Below, piece after piece: positions 1-11,392 of a stretch of DNA of 64,000 nucleotides. The number at the start of each line of letters is the position of its first letter. Position 1 is the first letter of the stretch. Source of the DNA: Tenodera sinensis (Eukaryota > Arthropoda > Insecta > Mantodea > Mantidae); the NCBI GenBank assembly GCA_030765045.1, contig CM060964.1, positions 137,936,948-138,000,947 of the forward strand, in the 5' to 3' direction. The notes beneath the pieces are model-generated. The model did no database searches. It saw only the letters and a program-made list of their open reading frames with translations, and had not been told where the DNA came from. The position numbers and the translations under genes were made by a program.

Positions 1-745
1 CATTTGTCTGTTGGAACTGTATACGACATAATTCGCAATGATCTTGGCCATCGAAAAGTTGCAGCGAAATGGGTACCACACTGCTGAAGGACGAACAGAA
101 CGCTCGCCGCATCGTGACATGTCAACAATGGCTCGGAAGGTTACGACGGGAGCCAGACTTTCTGAATAGGGTCATCACTTGTGACAGAGTTGGTTCCACC
201 ATTACAACCCGTTAACAAAACAGGAGAGTTCGCAGTGGAAAATTCATCGAGTCCTAAGCCTAAGAAAGCAAAAGTTCAGAAAAGTGCAGGAAAGGTAATG
301 CATATCTTATTCTTTGACAAACAGGGCATTCTGTATGATCATGTTGTAACTAATCAACGCAGAGTAACTGTTGCTTACTATTGTGATGTACTGAAGGGGC
401 CACTGACGAAAAAAATTGCCGAAAAGCGAACAGATCTCACAAGGAGAGGATGAATCTTGCATCAGGATAATGCCCCTGCTCACCAAACTCGTGCAACTCA
501 AGATGTCATCACAGAAATGGGCATTGAGATCATGCCTCATCCACCTTATTCTCCAGATCTCACACCATGCGATTTTCATCTCTTCCCTTAAGTGAAACAG
601 GAGCATCGTGGTCGCCATTTTCAAAGTGATAAGGAGTTGAACAATGTTGTCATGGGTATCCTGAACAGACTGTCCAAAAATGGGTTCAATGAGTGTTTTG
701 AACAATGGGTAAATCGTTGGAATAATTGTATTTCATCAGAGGGAG
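1..745 (+). pseudogene. mariner transposase, interrupted and broken (5' end outside window)
   Basis: This is the body of a mariner (Tc1/mariner superfamily, DD34D) transposase, the enzyme that cuts and pastes the element. Reading frames are broken by stops and shifts, but the family order is clear. A helix-turn-helix segment at the start (GTVYDIIRNDLGHRK) is followed by the linker block SPKPKKAKVQKSAGKVM at about 250-300. The second catalytic Asp lies in HQDNAPAHQT (about 460-490), and the third in PPYSPDLTPCDFHLFP (about 540-590). The C-terminal part NECFEQWVNRWNNCISSEG ends at 745, where a retrotransposon interrupts the gene. The last codons are found at 7615-7673. The window starts inside the element, so its 5' end is not visible. 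It cannot make an active enzyme as it stands. Confidence 0.9.
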
Positions 746-1028
746 TGAGTGAGTGGCGTTTAAGGGCTCGTCGACAGCTAGGTCATTTTGGCCCCAAGTC
801 AAGTTAATAGGTTAAAATACTCACAGATCGCTGGTTAAAAACTAAGCTAAAACGCAAAGCCAAAAAGTGCTAAAACAGTTAAAAGACCAAACCATTAATG
901 TTAAAACAGTTAAAACGTAAAAAGTGAATGATAAAATACTCAAGGTATAAAAACTGAATAAAAAGCTACAAATCTGATTGCAGATTTGTAAATCCTAAAA
1001 TTAAAATCTTAATAATAGAACACACAAG

Positions 1029-4000
1029 TTATACTTGTTTGGCAAATCCAATTTCAGCGACGAACCGCAGCACCGTATCTACGGAGACTGGGTCATCGCC
1101 TAGAATGGACCGCAGACTAAAACCCAGGCCAAGCGACAGGCGCACCGGGGCATATCGTGGACAATCAATCCAAACATGTGACATGAAGAGTTGGACGTCG
1201 CACGTGTGACAGAGAGGGGCCGGGTCACCGCACAAATGGTGGCCATGAGTGGCGCGTGTGACCTATGCGTAATCGCGTTAAAATGACCTCTGACCGACGG
1301 GAATCCCTGCAAGAAGTCCGCCAGGGTTTTAGCGAGTCCTTGATTGTCCGTAATTGGGTGCCAGTCAGCTCTTCTCAAGATTTCTGCCAAAAAGAGTAAA
1401 GATGGCAACGGAAGTATCGCTGCAATCTCTAAAAGGAAGCGCATATGTGGAAAACACCGGCAAACGACATGCAGCCTTAGCTGTCGCATCTGCCTCCTCG
1501 TTGCCGGGAATACCCACATGGCCTGGGATCCATGTAAAAACAAACTGGTATACGCGAGAGACTAAGTGTGAAACGAGTGTCTGGATTTTAATTATCAATG
1601 CTGATGTGCCGAGAAACTGTTGCAACGCCTGAACAGCACTCATGGAGTCGCAGCATATGATGAAGCTGTCAGGAACCGAACTAGAGATAAAGAGTAAGAA
1701 ATAAAAGATGGCAAACATTTCGGCAGTAACAACGGAACTGTCGTCCGGAAGTTTGCACGTATGAGCCTCGCCGTTGCACATGAAACTGCATCCTGTACCT
1801 CCTGGGACCCGTCGGTAAATACCGGTGTGCAAGTCCGGTAACGTCCCAGGAGCTCGGTGAATAGTTGACGAAACACCGAGTCAGGTTAACGGCCTTTAGA
1901 CGATCGCTCTGCATGGGGCATGCGAAGATCATGTGCAGTGAGCAGTTCACGGAATCGTATACCACTTGGACGCGAGATAGTGGTATTACGTATATAACGG
2001 TGGGCGAGGTCGGGACGTAACACGCATTGGAACGAAGGATGGCCAACCGTGCCACGTACAAACTGAGTAAAAACGAGCGTCGGACAGACAGTGGAGGTTC
2101 GCCAGAATCAGCAAACAGACACGCAATTCGACTAGTTCGGAAAGCCCCAGTGGCCAGACGGATACCAATATGATGGACAGTAACTAAAAGGCGGAGCTTA
2201 GAGGCGGACGCCGCGCCATATATAAAACAGCCGTAGTCTAGTTTGGACCGGACCAATGAGCGATACAACCTCAACATTACCGTGCGATCGTCGCCCCAAG
2301 ATCCCCCAGATAAAACCCGGAGCATCCGAAGCGAACGATGGTTTTCCTTACCCTGAGAAGACGAATGTCGGGTAACTTAAAGCTCCATGGACCTCGGGCT
2401 CATTTGAGCATCATTTCATTCATTCGTGAGGATAGGTCACACGCGAGCCACTCACGGACACCTCCTGCGTGGGAACGAAGAGCCTGTATGTCCGAGGTGC
2501 GGCGTCCAACTTTCTGTGGCTCATGTCCTCGTAGATTGTCCGCAATACGATCGTGAGCGCCAGTCCATTGGCCTGGGGCGAACAATTGGTTCCATTTTGG
2601 GCGACGATCCAGATTCTGTCTCCAAGGCGCTGCGTTTCGTAGCCCATATTGGGTTCGCTAAACAAGTCTGACTTGTATTCACGTTTTACGCAGTTTTTAA
2701 CTTTTCAGATTACCTTAATGGTATTTTTTAACCGCTTAGTGTTTTATAAAGCCTGAGTTGTTGATTCATTTTAAAGTTTTAGACGTGAGAGTTTTTTTAT
2801 ATCTAGCGTTTTATATAGAATTTGCTTTGTCTAGCATTTTAGTCTTATTTTAATACTTGAGTTTTAGTTTTGTTTTATTACGGGCCCAAATGACCTTGTT
2901 GTCGACGGGCCCTTAAATTTAACACTCCACTCCACTCATTCATTCGTCCGATATGACACAATGTTGAAGGACATTAATTAAAAAAAAAAGCGAACGATGG
3001 CAGGAAACACGAAGATGTCGAATATGGTGCTCCCATGTGAGTTTGCTGTCAAGGTGTAGGCCCAAGAACTTCAGGTGCGGAACAAACGGCATACGTGTAC
3101 CACGCAAATAAAGATCAGCGGGAGGGTGTACGCCACGAAGGCCATGGAAGTGGACACACTGTGTTCTGGTATCGGAAAACTTGAAGCCCGTGCGAAACGC
3201 CCACTCGGCGATGGATGTTATGATCAGCTGCAGTTGACGTTCAATATGCTCAAGATTATACGAGCGATAATATACAGCAAAATCGTCAACATACAGGGAC
3301 ATCGGGATTCCACTACGAACAACACTATGCTGCTCGCAAAAGTTAAAGGCATGTGAACGCTGGCCAATGCTCAAGCGGAGCGCTGTTGCCAAGGGTAGTG
3401 CGTGTACCGGCAGAGGTTCTGTACGTAAGTGTGTGTAAGATATGCATGTACCACATTCGGCAGCGATGGTAGGAGTGGCAAGCTCAGGATTCGCTGGAGT
3501 CTGCGGTACGGCCCGCCTCCATATGCCTTTAACTTTTGCGAAGATTATAGTGATGCCGTTAATCCAACGGCGTAAAGCGTGACACTCAGGATTGACCCCT
3601 AGGGCAGACCATTCTCCTGGATCTTCTCTTCGGAGAGCGTGTTGCCTATGCGGACATGAAAACGGCGAAATAATAAAAAGTTAAAAAGAAAAACGTCTAA
3701 GTGACCGCGCAAACCATAACCGTACAGAGTACGAAGGATGCCATAACGCCATGTAGTGTCGTAAGCCTTCTCCAAATCAAAGAAGACACCAACGACATGC
3801 TGCTTCATCAGAAAGGCATTTTGGATGTAATTTTCCAGGCGTGTGAGATTGTCTACACAGGAGCGATGGCGGCGAAAGCCGCACTGAGCATTGTTCAGCA
3901 GGTTATTCTTCTCTAGCCACCACACTAAGCGAGTGTTAATCATACGTTCTAAGGTCTTACAGACAACACTCGTTAAGCAATAGGGCGGTAGCTAGAGGGA

Positions 4001-5481
4001 AGTGTCCGGTCTTTACCGGGTCGAGGGATGGGGATGACAATACCCTCGCCCCAGGAAGACGGGAAAACCTGCTCACGCCAGATGCGGTTATAAATTCTCA
4101 GAAGGAAGAAGAAAGCCGCAGGTGGAAGATGGAGCAGCATTAGTCGGTGGATATCATCAGGACCAGGAGAAGAATCGTGGGCGAGATATAAAGAATGCTC
4201 CAACTCTGCAACGGTAAAAGGTACGTTACGCTTCACTGCTGTCACTGTTAAAATCTAGGACTATTCGCTCCGCAGATTCCCTGATAGGTATAAATCCTCT
4301 ATCGTAGCTAATCGTCTGGCTAGTAGCAGCAAAACAATCGGCAAGTGCGTCGGCTATACCCTTCTCGCTGGTGGAATGCGAGCCGTTGATAGCAAGACCG
4401 GGGATGACCGTCCGGCGACACTTGTCGTACATACGCCGAACAGCAACCCAGACCTGTTGAGCCTTAGTACGACGGGAAAGGGAAGAGGTGTAGGTTTCCC
4501 AAGATCGACGTTTTGCGCTGCGCAGTACATATCGTGCTCTAGCGCGAGAGCGTTTAAACGCGATAAAATGTTCTGTTGGCTGTACAGTAAACACACGCAG
4601 AGCACGTTTGCGTGCTTTAATAACCAAACGGCACTCCTCAGACCACCAGAGCACAGGAACGTGTCGTGGGGTGGATGAACCTCGAGGAATGCTGGAATCC
4701 GGTGCAAGCAAGATAGAGCAGGTAAAATATTCCACCATTTCATCAATGGTGTCAAAACCATTCTCACAAAGCTGAATGAGGGAACAAAATTTCCCCCAAT
4801 CAGCCTTGGAAATAATCCAGTGAGGATGTCACGTTGCCGCAGGATGTTGGCCGGATAGGTGAATGTTAATTGGGTAGTGATCACTGCCAAATAAGTCGGA
4901 AAGGACCGACCAATCAAGTAAAGGTACCAACGACGGACTACAAAAAGAAACGTCTAGTGCGGAGTGTGTACCATAGGCAGATGATAGAAAGGTAGGGGCT
5001 CCAGTATTTAACAGAAGTAAACCGGACGTATCGCAAACGTCTGCTACAAGGCACCCACGAACATCGTCAGTGTTGGGGCCCCAAAGGGTACTTTTGGCAT
5101 TAAAATCGCCTAGAAAGAGGAATGGTGGCAGTATCTGGGCCAAAAGAGCCCGAAGATCGTTTTGTTGTACGACACTGACAGGTGGCAGATAGACATTGCA
5201 AATAGAGAAGCTCAGGCCCTGCAGCTGTACACGCACCGCTACAGCTTGCAACGGTGTGTTAAGCGGGATGCTGGTGGCAGAAATGTTATGTGCCACCAGA
5301 ACAGCAACACCACCGCTTGCTCGTCCATTAGCTGCAGTCATGTCTAAATGCCGAAAAACCACGAAGGTGTAATGCGTGATTAGACTGCAAATGGGTTTCC
5401 TGTAGACAGACGATTGATGGAGTGTTGTATGTCCGGAGCACGTGCCCGGAACCCATTAACATTATACTGGATTATTTCCAT
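1029..5481 (-). pseudogene. ORF2 (endonuclease, reverse transcriptase, RNase H) of the non-LTR element
   Basis: ORF2 begins at the ATG 5479-5481 with MEIIQYNVNGFRARAPDIQ, the typical start of an APE-like endonuclease. The endonuclease motifs LFLGDFNAKSTLWG (about 5090) and GSDHYPI (about 4870) are present. Reverse transcriptase motifs follow: SPGPDDIH (about 4160), VFFDLEKAYDT (about 3770) and YVDDFAVYY (about 3270). After the insertion at 2342-3000 comes the thumb region, beginning GGSWGDDRTVMLRLYRSL. RNase H blocks are FTDGSQE (about 1815), AEMFAI, CCDSMSAVQAL and GNEEAD (about 1455). The C-terminal motif is CHTCDVQLFMSHVWIDCP (about 1150-1205). Multiple frameshifts and stops make this a dead copy. 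Confidence 0.9.
2342..2987 (+). mobile_element. 5'-truncated copy of the same non-LTR family, nested in opposite orientation
   Basis: This insertion is bounded by the 13-bp duplication AAGCGAACGATGG (2329-2341 and 2988-3000). It carries the last codons of ORF2 (CPRCGVQLSVAHVLVDCPQ, ending IGFAKQV with a stop at about 2671). The 3' untranslated region follows and ends in a short A-rich tail at about 2975-2987. The C-terminal protein and the untranslated region resemble those of the host element read on the other strand (1029-1235 and 746-1028). It is therefore a 3' fragment of the same family, made by normal target-primed reverse transcription with early stop. Confidence 0.93.
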
Positions 5482-5493
5482 ATTAAAAAGAGA

Positions 5494-6828
5494 TTAGTGA
5501 CCAGTCTTTATCTTTTTCTTCATTTTTACTCTGGAGCACTTGGGACCATATATGCTATGTTCGCCGTTCTCAGGCGACTCCACTGATGTGCGAGAGTCTG
5601 AAGTTCCCCTTTGGCTCGCGGAGCGAGAGCGGGACTTCATCGAAGAGATGAGGCTACTAGCTCGAACAGTATGCCTGGAACGTGGGCGGTCATCAGGAGT
5701 TGAGGCACTCGTGGACGGTTTGGGATCTGGCGTCTGCACTGCGATTGATGTCACTGTAGGTGTAGTAGGACGTTGTGGAGGGGAGTTCGCCGGCCAGTGG
5801 TTTGCGTGGAGGCATCCGATGAGGGTACGTGTTGCAAACCGACAGTGGGTACAGGAGGGCGGCGTGCAGCTGACGCATAGCCTATGGTGTTAGCAGGCTT
5901 CAGCTGCTCAAAGCGCCGCCGCGCTTCAAAAAGTTAGGCGTTCCTTAACGCGCAGCTCCTTAATGCTCTTTTCATCGCAAAACTGCGGACACTGACGAGA
6001 GCTTGATGGATGTTTCCCTCCACAGTTCACGCAGCAGGGGTCCCGAGTACAGACGGTGTCCTCATGTGCTGCTAAACCGCAACGCTCACATATCGAAGGA
6101 TGCGTGCACGAGCGCCTAGTATGCCCGAACCTCTGGCACTGAAAACAGCGCATGGGATTCGGGGCATACGGGCGTACTGCAGCGCGCTCATACCCACAGA
6201 AGATTTATTCGGGCAAAGTAGTTCCCTTGAAGGTGAGGAACACCGTCTTTAAGGGAACCTCTTTTCCATCCTGCTTTCGGGATAGGCGGTACGCTTGAAT
6301 GACCCTTTGATCTGAGAGGCAAGTGACAATGTCCTCTGTTGACAGGTCGTCCAAGCTGGAGCTGGTAACAACTCCCCTACACGAGTTCAATGATTTGTGT
6401 GGGGCTACCTGGACCGGGTAGGAGCCCAACAAACTCGCTTTCAATAACTTTTGGGACTGTTCAGCATTGGACGTCTCGAGCAAAAGCGTACCGTCTCTCT
6501 GTCGCGTTGCGTTTTTTACTGAGCCACAGATTCTGTCCACTTCGCGTTTAATATAGAATGGGCTTAGGTTGATCGTTTTTCCTTCACATGCCAAGGTCAT
6601 CACCAAGAAAACATCAGTAAAGGGGGTTTTGCGCGGATGCATGGTTGGTTTGGACCCCCTTCCAGAACCGTCGGCGTCAGCCTGCCATCCGGGGGTCAAA
6701 GGATAAGACACCAAAATCTCCACGGTGTGCCGCCATGGAGACCCCTCCACGACTGACCTCAAGGCGTACTTCAGAGGGACTACCCTCCCATCTCCACTGC
6801 TTGTCCGCATGGGTAAACCGTTCACCAC
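5494..6828 (-). pseudogene. ORF1 (gag-like, zinc knuckle) of the non-LTR element
   Basis: This encodes the nucleic-acid-binding protein that coats element RNA in this type of retrotransposon. One frame runs from the Met at 6828 and is broken by a nonsense codon at 6202-6204. It continues in the same frame into RPYAPNPMRCFQCQRFGH at about 6150. Three CCHC-type knuckles follow at about 5990-6150 (CFQCQRFGHTRRSC, CERCGLAAHEDTVC, CVNCGGKHPSSSRQC). Further stops and a frame change separate this from a Ser/Arg-rich tail (5494-5754) that ends in a basic cluster just before ORF2. The start codon is uncertain because the frame upstream of 6828 is also partly open. Confidence 0.85.
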
Positions 6829-7614
6829 ATGACACCCCGGCTTTATATCCCCACCAGGAATAACCGCCTATGTCTCCCCGCTTTAGGCCACGCTGCCTCA
6901 ACGGAGTCAGCGTGGATTCAGGGGACTTCGGGTTGATTACACCGGGGTTCCGTCAGCGGTAACACGTCCGGCCGGTAACACTAACCCGATGGCACGCGGC
7001 CGTCAGGAAATTAATACCGGCCGTGTCCTCAAGGAGCTACGTGGGTGTACATGACGTGTGGACGGGCTCCGCACCTAAGGCTACACATGGGGGCAGTAGG
7101 GAGGGTCCGCCCAACCTTCGCGCCTGAGACCTCCGAAGAGCACACAAATCGGGGGCCGCGTTGAAAACCGTGGGACAGGACCACGGAGATAGGAAAGATC
7201 CCTGCTGGTGAGACAGGAGTTATACATCTAGGAACTTACAAACTAATAATCAGAATAAACCTAGAAGAGGAAGAGGGTGATGAAGAGTAGCGTTCCAACC
7301 AGCTACGGTGGTTCAGTTAATGAACATGGAAGGGGTGAAATGAGGGTGAGCGGCTCGGGGCCCCGGGTGCGCCAAACCCGGACCTACCATAGTAGGTCCC
7401 CCTGGGGGAGTTTGATTTCGGAGTCCTCTTCTCCTAGATGAGTCGTCGACCAAGACTACCGAGCCTCATCTACCCGTTTTGGAATGTTCTTTGCTTCCCC
7501 TCACCTTTTGCGTACCTGTGGTCAAAATGACACACTTAGTAGGCCGTCTGGATCGGATACTGAGCCCCTCCGCCACGTCAAGGCGACATTCCTTCGGAGG
7601 GGCATCAGAGGGAG

Positions 7615-7707
7615 AATACTTCGATGGTGTGTACGTAAATGTTAGCGAAATAAAGCCATTATGTGTTAATTAAAAAATTAGTTCGGTTATTTATTCAACG
7701 ACCCTCA
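7615..7707 (+). mobile_element. mariner 3' end (C-terminal codons and terminal inverted repeat)
   Basis: This is the continuation of the mariner that breaks off at 745. After the duplicated target bases 7603-7614 the transposase frame resumes as EYFDGVYVNVSEI and stops at 7673. The element then ends in a sequence whose reverse complement begins TGAGGGTCGTTGAATAAATA. It is followed by a TA dinucleotide at 7708-7709, the usual mariner target. The flank beyond TA matches a LINE 3' untranslated region also present at 28.8 kb, so the mariner inserted into that LINE. The matching left terminal repeat must lie before base 1. Confidence 0.82.
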
Positions 7708-7709
7708 TA

Positions 7710-9180
7710 TTTTCACCAAATTCTCTTATACTTTCCTTTTCCTAAGCTCATTACTATTTTAAATAACCCATTCCAATCTAAAATTTAATTTTCCCCCTCT
7801 TTTTCTAATGCTTCATGATCGTTTACTAATAATTTCCTACACCTCAAGGGTCACATTCTTATCTATTTCACTTCCACATTCTTTCCTCACTGCACTTTCA
7901 CTTATAGTGCCTACTTGGCTTTATCCCTAAACTTTTGTTTCCATCCCTCCTTCCAACCCTGAACACATTTCACTTAATCACTTTCTCTTTCATGTCACAA
8001 AGCACTGATCAGCATTTTCCTCTCTCTTTTTTGGCTTCCTGCATATTAACACATGTTCATTATCCGAAATCCACTTATTTAATATCTTTTCAAATTTGTG
8101 CTGGCCTTTTTTGGTCACCCTTTTCCCATTCCAATCTACCCACATATGCAAAACCTGTATCCCTGTCCTCCCATTCTATCTGGTCAAACCTCACATCTTC
8201 TGGTTCATTTGGTTTTTTTTCCATATAATTTTGAAATTGCTCCTTTGTTACTTGCTAGTTTCTCGCCGTCATCTTTACTCTGTGGAATTACTGTATCCAA
8301 TCATATGTTCTTTCTTCTCCTTCTTCTCTGTGACCTCGTCACTTGCTAATTTCCCTCCTTCCCCTGTTCTTTTCCTCTCGTATCTGTCCTTGGAGTAATA
8401 TTTTCCCCTTCTCAATGATTCTTTGAAATACAACATGGCTGACTTGGCTTCTTGTGTCTCCTGTCTCATCTCTTCATGATTTTCCGCTACAGTGTCTGTT
8501 AGTTCATTCTTTTCCTCTATAATTTGTCCATCTGTTCATAATTTAAAATCTTGGATATATGCCTGCTTCCCCTGACTTCTCTGTTCTATTCATTTCTTCA
8601 TTTGCTGCCTTTGGTGGTGTGATAAGTTTTTGCTGATAAGGATGTTTGCTCCTTTCAGTAATTTTGCCTGTTTCAGTATGTTGTAAGTCGTATATGAACT
8701 TGTGAATTTTGCTAGAATGTTTCTTCTTCCATTTTTTCTCCCAAATCTAAATGCTTCTCGTATTCCATAGTTACTAGTGTTTATCTGTAGCTTCTTCTCC
8801 AGAACTTGCTTTAGCTCTTGCTTTGAATCAATGTCTGTCCTTTCTTCTATTCAAACGAACACCAAGTTATATTTCCTACTTTTGTCCTCCCATTTTTCCA
8901 TTATTCCTTTGATGTTTTGTAATTCTTCCTTTGTACTTTCTATATTTTTAAGTATTTCTTCTTCATCAATTAATTCTCTTCTTTTGATTGCTTTAGTGTT
9001 CTTCTCCATTGCTAGTATTTTTCCTATTTCTCCCAGCTCTGCCATTACTTCTTCTATAGTATCTTAGCCGGTCATATCCTTTGCATCCCTCTTCCTCTTA
9101 CTCACGGAGCGATCTTGGAACACATCTGCTCTGTCTCTTTGGTGGCTCAGTACTCCTCAGGAAAAATGACAAAACTGTTG
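7710..9180 (-). mobile_element. L1-like LINE relic: ORF1 fragment plus 3' untranslated region
   Basis: Read on the minus strand, 9180 to about 8480 carries a degraded ORF1. It has a coiled-coil-like part (IESTKEELQNIKGIMEKWE, about 8890-8945) followed by an RRM-like block (ILAKFTSSYTTYNILKQAK with LLKGANILISKNLSHHQ, about 8600-8720). That order resembles the Transposase_22 domain of L1 ORF1 proteins. From about 7985 down to 7710 the sequence matches 28583-28880, a separate copy of the same 3' untranslated region. It stops at 7710 because the mariner is inserted there. No reverse transcriptase is left between the two parts, so the copy is internally deleted. The frame has many stops. Confidence 0.72.
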
Positions 9181-10139
9181 TTCAATGTATTTTTGAAAGA
9201 AGCATTCCTTCTGTATTTATGAAACTTCTTACTTCTGGCACTCACAGATATATAGAACACATTCAGCGACTCTTGCAAGAAGAACATCATACCCTGAAAA
9301 GCTGACAGTAAACATACCAGCCAACACGAATTGCAGCTTCTCAATCATTATTTATTCCAGATATACAAATATATGAGACATGAACTATTTCACAGTATTG
9401 AATTTAATCACCGGGATGTAAGGTTGCAGCAGCAAGACATCTTCAAACTAAAGTCCTTGGCATATCAACAGTTCCTCTCTCCCACGTGCACATCACTATG
9501 AGTGGGTACTGGCGGGGTTAGCTGAACACTATGATAAATGTGAAAGAACAGTTATCAAATGTGGTTGGTGTACAGAAAAGTTACATTTCACACACTTTTT
9601 AATGACTATCATTGTTGCTGTACATTTGTTCAAGACTAACAATGTACCTTGCCATAAGGTCAGAAACTATTATTCCTATTATCATTATTAGTATTATTAA
9701 CATTAACATTATTAACATTCAGGATGAAAACCTGTTCTACGCGTACCTTCTATGAAATTGTTTTTCTTACAAACTAATTACATTCGAGTGGCCGAAATTT
9801 GCAAAGCACTCAGTTTTAAATAGTGCTCATTATCAAATAGAACAATTACGATTTTTTTTTTTTGCCACTTCAGAAGGTTTGCCTTTTAGAGGGCTACAAT
9901 TTTGTACAATTTCACCACTCTGTAGTGTCTATGCATTCACCAAAGTTCATGGAAATCAAAGGGGGTCAGATTGAAAATTCTACTTAACTGTATTGATTTG
10001 GCATTGAATGACTCATAAGACCTTTGTTATCTTCACATTCTCTTTTCAAATGCCATGTAACACTGATAGCAGTGATGTGATTTGAATGTTTTAGGAAATT
10101 GGTAAACATATGAATGGCCTTCTACAGTACGTTCGTAAC
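9181..10139. other. no gene seen; intron sequence
   Basis: I see no convincing coding sequence here on either strand. There is an ATT-rich simple-sequence patch at about 9670-9720 and a short T run at about 9850-9860. It most likely belongs to the Pten intron that follows the second coding exon. Confidence 0.4.
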
Positions 10140-10276
10140 TTGGCTGGACCATCTTGCGGCGGCACTGGACCAGGTGAGGGCCGGTATGCTCTCCACCAGA
10201 ATTACACCTAAAGGACTGGCAAGTAACAGGTACAGAACACTAACTACTGTACTAACTTACATTAGGCTTTCCTGCA

Positions 10277-11392
10277 TCATAACAGATGTTGAAATTGATG
10301 ACCTTCAATGCAAACACAATCCCTATATCTCCGAAAACTATTCTGGTTTACTTGCAAAAGTTTGTGTTGACTGACTGCCTGTATTGCTCTCATGATATTG
10401 TCCTTCAATTCATGTAACGTGTGCAGATCTGATGCTTACACTTTATTCTTTAACGTTCCCCATAAATAAAAATTGCATGGAGATAGATCAGGGGAACGAG
10501 ATGGCCACAATTCTCAACTAATTATTCTGTCCCCGTACACACTTCCCAATTCATGCACAGAATTTGCAGCAGTAGGCGATGTAGTTAAATCCTGCTGAAA
10601 CCAGCTACACAATCTTTTATTTCTTGTTAGTTACGGAAATAAAATTATTTAAAATAGAATTTACATTAATGTGTGAATCTATTGTTTTGTCATAAAATGT
10701 GGGAACGATAATTCTATGCACACTCATGGCACACCAAATCCCACTCGGCCACGGTGTGGCCATGGTAGGCTTAGTGATAGCCCAAGTCACAACCCCAGCA
10801 TATCCCACTGCTACCCATCCGCTCACCCACCCACCCACCCACCTACCTACCTAGCCATCCACCTACCCACCCACTGGCCGTGCTGTGCCGTAGCCGAGTG
10901 GTTAGATCATTCGCTTCTCACCAAAGCGGCCCGGGTTCAATCTCAGGCAACTGCATGTGAGATTTGTGGTGGACGAAGCAGCGCTGAGGCGGGTTTCCTC
11001 TGGATTCTCCGGTTTCCACCGGTGCTCCATGTTCATTCCATGTATCATGTGTTGCCACCTGTGGTGCTCTATGTAGTAAAAGTTCAACGCTACAAAACAT
11101 GGTGAGGAACTTCATTAATAATATAGGGATTTTCTGTAGCCAACATCAATTGTTCCGAGTAGAAATGCGACCTTGAATATAAAACCATGCTTCATCAGTG
11201 AAGAACATTACAAGTGGGTCCACATCGTCACTATGAACAGACTTCAAAAACCACTTGCAATAATTAACCCAACTTACAGGATCTTATGCTGGTAAAGCCA
11301 GAACTACAGTAAGGCTTGAGTTTCAGAAGTTTCATTGCCACAAAAGCTGAGTCTTGAGAATGTTAAACCTTTGGTACTAAACGTCTCAGTGG
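10277..11392 (-). pseudogene. mariner-like (Tc1/mariner superfamily) transposase relic, split by a SINE
   Basis: This transposase relic reads on the minus strand. The upstream part at about 11150-11300 reads VSWVNYCKWFLKSVHSDDVD and FFTDEAWFYIQGR, which holds the first catalytic Asp. The downstream part at 10380-10735 reads IWCAMSVHRIIVPTFYDK, then WFQQDLTT and WPSRSPDLSPCNFYLWGTLK, and ends FRRYRDCVCIEGHQFQHLL with a stop at 10277-10279. The two parts are contiguous in related transposases but are separated here by about 350 bp of other sequence. Stops and shifts are present throughout. The C-terminus FQHLL before the stop is shared with the fragment at 46452-46640, so both belong to related families. 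Confidence 0.82.
10745..11095 (+). mobile_element. tRNA-derived SINE with C-rich simple repeat, inserted in the mariner-like relic
   Basis: The insert divides the transposase between the codons for EVPHH and for GIWCAMS. It contains a CCAC/CTAC-rich simple repeat (about 10825-10875). A tRNA-like head at about 10886-10955 follows, with a matching A box (TAGCCGAGTGG) and a B box-like GGGTTCAATCTC. An unrelated tail of about 140 bp completes it. Insect SINEs have this design: an RNA polymerase III promoter from a tRNA followed by a body of other origin. The exact ends are uncertain because I found no clear target duplication. Confidence 0.6.

Larger units (their letters stand above)
746..7602 (-). 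mobile_element. full-length non-LTR retrotransposon (EN-RT-RNase H type) inserted in mariner
   Basis: This element lies between two copies of the 12-bp target-site duplication CATCAGAGGGAG (734-745 and 7603-7614), so both ends are defined. It carries a gag-like ORF1 with CCHC zinc knuckles, then an ORF2 with endonuclease, reverse transcriptase, RNase H and a C-terminal Cys/His motif. This is the layout of the I/R1/LOA group of arthropod elements. It is 6857 bp long, or about 6.2 kb without the nested insertion at 2342-3000. The 3' untranslated region (about 746-1028) ends without a long poly(A). The GC content is clearly higher than in the surrounding intron. Several stops and frameshifts make it inactive. 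Confidence 0.92.

Noticed and set aside
4354..4917. Alternative minus-strand frame of 187 codons between endonuclease and reverse transcriptase
   Set aside because: Another frame over the same region carries the family motifs of ORF2; this one is a shadow created by frameshift.
8096..8398. Plus-strand hydrophobic open frames of about 100 codons
   Set aside because: They come from a pyrimidine-rich stretch that is the complement of an A/G-rich LINE 3' untranslated region on the minus strand.
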